Assembly: GCA_031362405.1 (NCBI GenBank)
Contig: JANLSO010000106.1
Span: 1-13,268 of the forward strand
Origin: JANLSO01 sp031362405
Lineage (GTDB): Bacteria > Actinomycetota > Thermoleophilia > Miltoncostaeales > Miltoncostaeaceae
Direction: 5' to 3'
DNA: 13,268 nucleotides
Part shown: positions 7,057 to 12,456 of the stretch, one piece after another
Numbering within the stretch: position 1 is the first letter of the stretch
How the letters are laid out: each line of letters begins with the position of its first letter
Translations under genes and position numbers: made by a program
Notes under the pieces: model-generated
Told to the model about the DNA's origin: nothing
Database searches by the model: none
The model's input: only the letters and a program-made list of their open reading frames with translations

Positions 7057-8173
7057 TCACGCTCACGTTGGCCGAGCCATGGGCGACATCGGCGTCGATG
7101 CGCAGCGTGCGCTTCGGGGTCGTCCCGGCCTGTTGGTTGATGTAGGTCGTATCACCGAGGGAGGTCTCGCCGACCGATACGACACGGACGCCCGGCGGCA
7201 CGTTGACCTTCAGTTCGCCGATGCCTAGCCGTGCGCGCAGGGTCGATACGCCGAGCGGGAGGGCCTCGCGCGACACGTCAAGAACAAAGGAGCCCGTTCC
7301 GAACCGGTACTCGTACGAGAAGTCGGAGGGAGAAACCAGATACGACCGTTGTTCGCCCACCCCGTCTCCGAGGTGGTCTCCGACGGCCGCGGCGCCAAGA
7401 GCCCCGAAGGTCAGGAGCACCGCGAGCACGACGAGCGTCCCCGTACCGCGGCGCTTTGCGAATGCCACCGCGCCGATGGTCAGCGCAAGGGCGCCGGCCC
7501 CGAAGCCGATGGCGAGCCCACGCCCGCTGACCTCGAACGCTCCGGCCGCGTGCAGGATCGTCGCCAAGGTGGCGACGCCAACGATCGCAGCGAAGCCGTA
7601 GAGGGCGATGGAACGCTCGCGCGGACCGGGTCGAGGCGAGGGCAGGGTGATCGGCGCCGTCACCGCCGAACGGGGATACGGCAGCTCCCTGGTGCGTTGC
7701 GTCACACCGGTCGAGCCCGACACGTGGCTCAGCGGAGCGAGCGGCTGTTCGCGGTGGCGCTGGTGCTGCACGACCAGCAAAACGATTCCGGCGCCGAGCA
7801 GGACCAGCCAGCCCGTGCCTCCGATGAGCGATGTGGCCTCGACACCGACCCCCACGCTGATGAGGGCGGCGGCGATCAGCGCCCAGCCGAAGAACGTCTC
7901 GCGGCCGTCGGCGGGCTGCCCGCCCAGAAGTGCGCGCCCGTCGTCGCGTGGAACGGCGACGGCCAGCCCCGCATAGGCGATCAGCGCGAACGGTGGCAGC
8001 GCGATGAGCACCGCGAGCGCAATGGCCCGCACCAACAACGCGGGCGCGCCGAATACATCAGCGATCCCCGCACACACCCCGACGACGATGCGGTCGTCGC
8101 TGCGTCGTCGAAACCGGGAGCTCGCAACAGCGCGTGGCCCCGGAGCCGGTGGGTGGGAGGTGTCAACGGGCAT
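7046..8173 (-). CDS. PspC-domain membrane protein with C-terminal LiaF-like domain
   Basis: This 375-residue membrane protein begins with a PspC domain (RFRRRSDDRIVVGVCAGIAD, then LVRAIALAVLIALPPFALIAY, about 20-75). Paired hydrophobic helices follow at about 96-137 and three more at about 190-266. The last ~100 residues (275-375) form a soluble, beta-rich domain (SYEYRFGTGSFVLDVS, then LRARLGIGELKVNVPPGVRV, ending ADVAHGSANVSVI) resembling the LiaF-type cell-wall-stress domain. LiaF homologues restrain a cognate kinase until envelope damage occurs; a similar role with the downstream kinase is inferred from gene order. The ATG start is well supported by the Shine-Dalgarno GAAAGGA at 8180-8186, six bases upstream. 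It is the first gene of the signalling operon, and its end overlaps the kinase start. Confidence 0.9.
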   Translation of the reverse strand: MPVDTSHPPAPGPRAVASSRFRRRSDDRIVVGVCAGIADVFGAPALLVRAIALAVLIALPPFALIAYAGLAVAVPRDDGRALLGGQPADGRETFFGWALIAAALISVGVGVEATSLIGGTGWLVLLGAGIVLLVVQHQRHREQPLAPLSHVSGSTGVTQRTRELPYPRSAVTAPITLPSPRPGPRERSIALYGFAAIVGVATLATILHAAGAFEVSGRGLAIGFGAGALALTIGAVAFAKRRGTGTLVVLAVLLTFGALGAAAVGDHLGDGVGEQRSYLVSPSDFSYEYRFGTGSFVLDVSREALPLGVSTLRARLGIGELKVNVPPGVRVVSVGETSLGDTTYINQQAGTTPKRTLRIDADVAHGSANVSVIDQ

Positions 8174-8377
8174 GGTGGATCCTTTCGCAGAAGCTTGGCA
8201 CAGGCCGATGCAGCGTCACGACACGGGTTGCACATGTCGATCGGGAGACACCCGGAGTCGACCCTGAACTCACCCTCGGGGAATTGGGGGCCGCAATCGG
8301 GGGTCGTAGAGGGAGACCGCCCAATGGCGCGACACCCCGCGCAGGTCGAGACTCGAAAGTGTCCGAACCACCGCACC

Positions 8378-8390
8378 CGGGAGCCTCCCG
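8378..8390 (+). promoter_or_regulatory. Hairpin overlapping the Shine-Dalgarno of the peptidoglycan-binding gene
   Basis: CGGGAGCCTCCCG is a perfect inverted repeat (six-base arms, one central base) ending two bases before the ATG at 8393. Its left arm contains GGGAG, the likely Shine-Dalgarno. As RNA a five-base-pair stem with a three-base loop could form and hide the ribosome binding site. It may be chance in GC-rich DNA. Confidence 0.35.
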
Positions 8391-8392
8391 AA

Positions 8393-8653
8393 ATGACTCG
8401 TCTGCACCTTGCCAAAACACCCGGCGACGGCCCGTTCGCGGCGCGCCCGGCGCTTCACGCACGCATCGTCCAGCAGCACCTGGCGGCCCTCGGCCTGATC
8501 CAATGGGGCGAGGTCAGCGGACGGTTCGACGCGGTCACCGAGGCCGCCGTTGCACGGTTCCAGGCGAGATCGAGTCTCCCGGTCGATGGCGTCGCCGGTG
8601 GCCGCACCAGCGATCGGCTGCTCGGGGTCGGGTCGGTCATGGACGCGGCGTAA
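8393..8653 (+). CDS. Small peptidoglycan-binding-domain protein
   Basis: This is an 86-residue protein whose centre (about 20-77) looks like a peptidoglycan-binding-1 repeat: LHARIVQQHLAALGLI, then GRFDAVTEAAVARFQARSSL, then PVDGVAGGRTSDRLLG. This is the usual three-helix pattern of a Q-x-x-L-x-x-LG helix, an F-D-x-x-T-x-x-A-V-x-x-FQ helix and the closing G-x-V/D-G-x-x-G-x-x-T stretch. No signal peptide or catalytic domain is visible, so cell-wall binding outside the cell is not assured. The ATG at 8393 is preceded by GGGAG. An alternative ATG at 8324, also with GGGAG eight bases upstream, would give 109 residues, but the extra 23 residues look featureless. The gene is divergent from the PspC operon across a 219-bp spacer and is followed after 67 bp by the secreted-protein gene. 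Confidence 0.7.
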   Translation: MTRLHLAKTPGDGPFAARPALHARIVQQHLAALGLIQWGEVSGRFDAVTEAAVARFQARSSLPVDGVAGGRTSDRLLGVGSVMDAA

Positions 8654-8720
8654 ACGAGCCGCGGGTAACGTGCCCTTCGCGCGGGGGGTCTTCTCCGATG
8701 CACCCGTCGAAAGGCACACC

Positions 8721-9236
8721 ATGCGTCGTGGTCTTCTCATCGTTCCCATGCTGCTCGCCGCCGTACCGATGAGCGGTCTGGCCACGGGCCCGACCACCGA
8801 ACCCGTCGACACGGTCACCGTCCTGGGCGATTTGCTCCCGAACGTGGTTGCCGATAGTGGTGTCCCGGTGCGGATTCCCGACACGTTGCCCATCGACGCG
8901 ACCCTCGAGAACCTGTTCGCCACCGGCGCGGGGCGCCGACGCGGCTATGACTTCGGGATCGCCGGTGCGCCCGACTGCGGCGGCGCGAACGCGTGCACCT
9001 ACGGCTACCTCAGCGCCCGCTTGGGCGCCCGGCTCGGCGACAGGCCGAACGTCACCTTGACGGGTGGCATCCGCGGCGTCTTTCGGCCCCTGTCGTGCGG
9101 GGCGTCGTGCTCACCGCCGGCGGTTCTCTGGCGCCAGGGCGGGGTGCGCTACGAGATCCAGTTGAAGGCTGTCCCGGGAAACCGCCGTCAGTTCATCCGG
9201 CTCGCGAACTCCGCGATCACCGCGGGGCCGCGCTGA
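8721..9236 (+). CDS. Secreted protein of unknown function with four cysteines
   Basis: This is a 171-residue predicted exported protein that I do not recognise by name. The N-terminus MRRGLLIVPMLLAAVPMSGLA has a short positive end and a hydrophobic core typical of a signal peptide, with possible cleavage near residue 21. The mature part has a polar segment (VPVRIPDTLP at 48-57) and two cysteine pairs: CGGANAC (86-92) and CGASC (126-130), the latter followed by SPPAVLWRQGGVRYEIQLK. Conserved-looking glycine/aromatic spacing suggests a small beta-rich disulfide-bonded domain. The ATG is supported by AAAGG six bases upstream. The 3' end overlaps the convergent LysR gene by 20 bp. Function cannot be assigned. 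Confidence 0.75.
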   Translation: MRRGLLIVPMLLAAVPMSGLATGPTTEPVDTVTVLGDLLPNVVADSGVPVRIPDTLPIDATLENLFATGAGRRRGYDFGIAGAPDCGGANACTYGYLSARLGARLGDRPNVTLTGGIRGVFRPLSCGASCSPPAVLWRQGGVRYEIQLKAVPGNRRQFIRLANSAITAGPR

Positions 9237-10122
9237 GCTCGGCGGCGGCGAACTCTAAGAAGGCGCGCGTCACACGCCGTGGCGTGCGCCCCGCGTGACG
9301 CACCGACCAGAATTCGCGCGTCAGCCCCGGGCCCTCCAGGGTGAGGGCGACCAGGCTGCCGTCGGCGACCTCGCGTTCTACCGCCAGCCGTGAGATCACG
9401 GTGAGCCCGATGCCGTCGAGCACCGCGGCCTTCACCGACTGCTGCAACCCGAGCTCCATCGTGACCGTCAGGTCGCGATCGCGCAGGCCGGCGTCGCGCA
9501 TCGCGCCCTCGATCACCGACCTCACGCCCGAGCCCTCCTGCTGCACGAGCATCGGCTGCGCGACGAGCTCGGCCAGGTCGAGGGAGCCTCGTGCCGCAAG
9601 CGCGTGATCAGGTGGCACAATCGCGACCAGCTCGTCGCGCATGAACGGCTCGAAGACGAGGCCGCGTTGGGGCCGCGCCGCGCCGACAAAACCGATCTCC
9701 AGCTCGTCGTCGAGCACCCGATCGCAGACCGTCTGGGTATCGAGCACGACAAGGCTCACCTTCACCTCGGCGTGCATCCGTGAGAACAGGCCCAAGAGGC
9801 GCGGTAAGACCAGCTCGCCCGGCCCGGTCGACGAGCCGAGGACCAGCCGACCGCCGATGGTCTCGCCGAGTTCCTGCATCTCGCGCTGCAGATCAGCCTC
9901 GAGGCCGATCAGGCGCTTCGCGTAGCGGTAGGCGACCTCGCCGGCCTCGGTAATCGCGATCTTGCGGCCGCTGCGGTCCAGCAGACGATGGCCGAGCCGC
10001 TCCTCCAACGCCCGAATCTGGAACGACACCGCCGGCTGAGAGATCTCCAGCTCTTCCGCCGCCTGGCTGAACGAGCCCTTGTCGACGACCGTCCGAAACG
10101 TATGCAGGTTCCGCAGCTCCAC
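9217..10122 (-). CDS. LysR-family transcriptional regulator
   Basis: This is a 301-residue LysR-type regulator of normal length. The winged helix-turn-helix occupies residues 1-60: MELRNLHTFRTVVDKGSFSQ, then AAEELEISQPAVSFQIRALE, then LLDRSGRKIAITEAG. The periplasmic-binding-fold effector domain follows from about 90 (RLVLGSSTGPGELVLPRLLG, then LEIGFVGAARPQRGLVFEP). The overall pattern, especially SQPAVSFQIRALEE and GSSTGPGELVLP, resembles the CysL/CbbR side of the family, but the effector cannot be predicted. The start is GTG (10120-10122) with AGGA about eight bases upstream. It follows the HAD gene after a 9-bp gap on the same strand, so the two are probably co-transcribed. This is atypical for LysR genes, which are often divergent from a target. 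Its 3' end overlaps the opposing secreted-protein gene. Confidence 0.93.
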   Translation of the reverse strand: MELRNLHTFRTVVDKGSFSQAAEELEISQPAVSFQIRALEERLGHRLLDRSGRKIAITEAGEVAYRYAKRLIGLEADLQREMQELGETIGGRLVLGSSTGPGELVLPRLLGLFSRMHAEVKVSLVVLDTQTVCDRVLDDELEIGFVGAARPQRGLVFEPFMRDELVAIVPPDHALAARGSLDLAELVAQPMLVQQEGSGVRSVIEGAMRDAGLRDRDLTVTMELGLQQSVKAAVLDGIGLTVISRLAVEREVADGSLVALTLEGPGLTREFWSVRHAGRTPRRVTRAFLEFAAAELSAAPR

Positions 10123-10131
10123 GCGGGGATC

Positions 10132-10797
10132 CTAGTTACCGGCCACGACCTCGGCGGTCAGGCCGTTGATGTCGCTCAGCACGACATTGGCCGCGGCCAC
10201 CGCATCCGACGCCGGCGCGTAGTGCCGATTCGGTATCGCCACCACACGCATCCCCGCAGCGGTGGCAGCGCGAAGACCTGCCGAGGAGTCTTCGACCGCC
10301 GCGCACTCAGAAGGCGCAACGCCGAGCCGACGGGCGGCTTCGAGGTAGACGTCGGGCGCCGGTTTCCCCCGTGGGACCTCCTCCGACGACATCACGACGG
10401 AGAACAGACCCCGCAGACCGGTGAGTTCAAGAACCAGCTCGATCAGCACGAGATTCGACGACGACGCGACCGCCAACGTGAACCGCTTGGCCATCCGTCG
10501 GACCGCGTCCGCTGCTCCCGGGATCAACGGCAGCTCGACCCGGTAGCGCGCCGACAGGCGGGCCACCACCTCGTCGCTGATGGCCTCGGGCGCCATGTCG
10601 AGGCGCAGCGCGTCACGCATGTAGACCGGCCATTCGAGAGAGCTCATGCCCATCATGTCCTGATGGGCCCCTGACCTCCACGTACCGCCATGCTCGGCCG
10701 TCAGCTCCTCACGAACCCGGTCCCAGAGCCCTTCGGACTCAATCAGCACGCCGTCCATGTCGAACACCGCGGCCCGGATCTCAGATTCACGCATCAC
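10132..10797 (-). CDS. HAD-superfamily hydrolase (beta-phosphoglucomutase / phosphatase-like)
   Basis: This is a 221-residue haloacid-dehalogenase-type enzyme of subfamily IA. Motif I is FDMDGVLIES with nucleophile D13 and acid/base D15. A helical cap follows (about 20-85). Motif II is AVASSSN with S112, motif III is PRGKPAPDVYLEAARRLGV with K145, and motif IV is AAVEDSSAGLRAATAAGM with E169-D170. The KPAPDVY and VEDSSAG forms are typical of beta-phosphoglucomutase-like phosphatases acting on sugar phosphates or phosphoglycolate; the exact substrate is not readable. The first codon given is GTG with an in-frame ATG immediately after it (10792-10794); the ATG is the likelier start. No strong Shine-Dalgarno is seen, and the start lies just 10-12 bases from the end of the inverted-repeat element. 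Confidence 0.92.
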   Translation of the reverse strand: MMRESEIRAAVFDMDGVLIESEGLWDRVREELTAEHGGTWRSGAHQDMMGMSSLEWPVYMRDALRLDMAPEAISDEVVARLSARYRVELPLIPGAADAVRRMAKRFTLAVASSSNLVLIELVLELTGLRGLFSVVMSSEEVPRGKPAPDVYLEAARRLGVAPSECAAVEDSSAGLRAATAAGMRVVAIPNRHYAPASDAVAAANVVLSDINGLTAEVVAGN

Positions 10798-10806
10798 CCA
10801 AGACTA

Positions 10807-10927
10807 CGGTGCCACTCGAGTGACATGACAGAGATGAAACCCCTTGGAATCCAGCTTCTCGGTCAAAAATGGCAGCTTTTCGCAATCAATGCGTCGAAAA
10901 CAATGTCATGTCACTCGAGTGGCACCG
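10807..10927. repeat. 121-bp inverted-repeat element with perfect 24-bp arms
   Basis: The left arm (10807-10830) and right arm (10904-10927) are exact reverse complements over 24 bases. Each arm itself contains the 10-bp palindrome CACTCGAGTG. The 73-bp core (10831-10903) is about 45% GC by count, far below the surroundings, and carries a direct repeat CAGCTT. The right arm overlaps the last codons and stop of the HD-GYP gene, and the left arm ends next to the HAD gene start. No transposase, clear target duplication or T-tract accompanies it. It could be a MITE-like non-autonomous mobile element, a dispersed palindromic repeat, or a structured mRNA spacer between two co-directional genes. Confidence 0.85.
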
Positions 10928-12330
10928 GTTTCCTCCAGGATGCCCTGGCCGATCGCCAGAGTCAGGGCCTCGACGGCGTCGGTGTCGAGTTTCGTGCCCG
11001 CCTCGGAGGCGAAGATGGCGAGGATCTTCTCGACGGGCATTCCTTCCCGGTAGGGGCGGTCGGCGTACATGGCCTCGAACATGTCAGCCACGACCAGGAT
11101 GCGGGCGAGCCGCGGCATCTCGGCGCTGAGGATGCCGCGGTAGTAGCCGCTGCCGTCAAGCTTTTCGTGGTGGGCACCGGCGATCGGGGCGATGCGCGCG
11201 AAGGCGGCGACGCGCGACAGAATGCGCTCGCTATGGGCCGGGTGCTCGCGCATGACCGCCATCTCGTCGTCGGTCAGCCGGGCGGGTTTGTCGAGGATCG
11301 CGTTGGAGATCGCGAGCTTGCCGATGTCGTGCAGGAGCCCGGCGAGGTTCAGGTCGCGTACGTCACCGGGAGGCAATCCCATGGCCTCGGCAATGCCCAC
11401 CGCAAAGCGCGCGACGCCGACCGAGTGGTTGAACGTGTAAGGCGATTTGGCGTCGATCACCTGGGCGAATGCCTGCGCGACGGTGAGCAGACCCTCATCG
11501 TCGGTGTCGACGAGTACGTCGGCCGGCTCGGCCGCTACGACGCGCGCGCCTTCGTCGGCGGCGTTCATGGGTCGCCACAGAGGGTCACTCGCACGGATCG
11601 ACAGGAACGCGTCGGCGACATCCGGGTCGAACCAGCGCCCCCGGCGGTCACGCACCATCTCGTGCGCGGCGGCGAGGTCGTAGGTCGTCAGAAACACCTC
11701 GGCGGTCTGGGCGAGGCAGGCGATCCGGGCGAGGACGGGGATATCCGGACCCTTCAGACCCAGGGGCTGGCCGTGCCCATCCCAGTGCTCATCGAGGGCG
11801 CGTACCGCCTCGGCGGCCAGAGGAGGCAGACCGATGCGCAAAACGATCTGGGCGCCCCGATCGCACCGGTTGGAGACGATCTCCTTGCCCTCACGTGCGA
11901 ACTTGAGGCTGGTGGCCACGACGTTGCGGGCCCGCATGACCTTCATTCCCGAGTGCGGGACGTGATCCTTGACGTAGCCAAGTGCCGAGCCGACGTTCCA
12001 GTCGACGAGCTTGCCCGCGCGCTTCAGGGCGATGTCGTCGGCTCCGCCGAACATCGAGGTGATGCGCGCCGCACTGCTCGAGCAACCGGCGTCTTTGAGA
12101 AGAAGGGCGTAGTAGAGCGCCGACTGCTCTGCAGCCCCGAGACCCAACATCTGCCCGAGCCGCATTCCGATCAGGCAGGTGCGCCCCGCGTGACCCTCGG
12201 GCTGGCCCTCGGTGAGATCGAGCGCGTGCGAGAGCGCGGCAACAACCTCCGACATCCGGACGGTCGCGCCATCGGCTGAGGGAACGTTGTCCACACCCGG
12301 AGGTATCGGCACCCGAGAGTCGGAAAACAA
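10906..12330 (-). CDS. HD-GYP domain phosphohydrolase with tandem HD domains
   Basis: This is a 474-residue cytoplasmic protein with two HD-type domains. The C-terminal one is a near-canonical HD-GYP domain: HSVGVARFAVGIAEAMGL (302-319), LAGLLHDIGKLAISN (329-343, ligand pair H334-D335), MREHPAHSERIL (360-371), AGAHHEKLDGSGYYRG (384-399) and ADMFEAM (415-421). It has GYY where most have GYP. Such domains hydrolyse cyclic di-GMP or related nucleotides. The N-terminal copy (about 40-215) is degenerate: EGHAG keeps a histidine, but the HD pair is replaced by K79-D80 (LLLKDAGCSSS), and DEHWDGHGQPLGLKG (180-194) mimics HHExxDGxGYPxG. The start given is TTG (12328-12330); GTG codons at 7 and 13 or ATG at 26 are possible. 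The last residues ATRVT and the stop come from the inverted-repeat arm. Confidence 0.9.
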   Translation of the reverse strand: MFSDSRVPIPPGVDNVPSADGATVRMSEVVAALSHALDLTEGQPEGHAGRTCLIGMRLGQMLGLGAAEQSALYYALLLKDAGCSSSAARITSMFGGADDIALKRAGKLVDWNVGSALGYVKDHVPHSGMKVMRARNVVATSLKFAREGKEIVSNRCDRGAQIVLRIGLPPLAAEAVRALDEHWDGHGQPLGLKGPDIPVLARIACLAQTAEVFLTTYDLAAAHEMVRDRRGRWFDPDVADAFLSIRASDPLWRPMNAADEGARVVAAEPADVLVDTDDEGLLTVAQAFAQVIDAKSPYTFNHSVGVARFAVGIAEAMGLPPGDVRDLNLAGLLHDIGKLAISNAILDKPARLTDDEMAVMREHPAHSERILSRVAAFARIAPIAGAHHEKLDGSGYYRGILSAEMPRLARILVVADMFEAMYADRPYREGMPVEKILAIFASEAGTKLDTDAVEALTLAIGQGILEETGATRVT

Positions 12331-12357
12331 GGCTTCGGCCGCCCCACCCGAGGGGAC

Positions 12358-12386
12358 TTGCGCGATCCGGTTACGACGGGTAACTT
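12358..12386 (+). promoter_or_regulatory. Candidate lon promoter
   Basis: TTGCGC (12358-12363) and TAACTT (12381-12386) are separated by 17 bp upstream of lon. The fit to the sigma-70-type consensus is modest: three matches in each hexamer, with the TANNNT pattern of actinobacterial -10 boxes. The -10 overlaps the downstream half of the first GTTAC-N5-GTAAC dyad, which would suit repression. Prediction only. Confidence 0.3.
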
Positions 12387-12419
12387 GCCGTTCACCGGTT
12401 ACGGGTTACCGATCGTAAC
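12370..12419. promoter_or_regulatory. Pair of GTTAC-N5-GTAAC dyads in the HD-GYP/lon divergent region
   Basis: Two perfect inverted repeats share the same half-sites and spacing: GTTAC-GACGG-GTAAC at 12370-12384 and GTTAC-CGATC-GTAAC at 12405-12419, with centres 35 bp apart. An extra GTTAC half-site is at 12398-12402. Repeated identical dyads with different spacers suggest a dimeric DNA-binding protein's operators. They lie between the divergent HD-GYP gene and lon. In Streptomyces lon is controlled by HspR and ClgR; these sites do not match the HspR inverted repeat I know of, and any ClgR link is only a guess from the five-base spacing. Confidence 0.55.
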
Positions 12420-12456
12420 TCGCAGCACGGAACGACTCGACCTGGAAAGGCGACGC

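Noticed and set aside
7349..8653. Plus-strand open frame of 434 codons ending in the peptidoglycan-binding domain
   Set aside because: Only the last 86 to 109 codons carry the domain and have a ribosome binding site. The earlier part is antisense to the PspC gene, so the start was moved downstream.
9217..10122. Naming the LysR protein CysB or CysL on the basis of the nearby sulfur operon
   Set aside because: It is 6 kb away behind other operons, and LysR effector identity cannot be read from sequence by eye.
10807..10927. Reading the long inverted repeat as a Rho-independent terminator
   Set aside because: The loop is 73 bases and no T-run follows the stem on either strand. A terminator would have a short loop and U-tract.
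10690..12279. Plus-strand open frame of 529 codons
   Set aside because: Antisense shadow of the HD-GYP gene, which has clear catalytic motifs.
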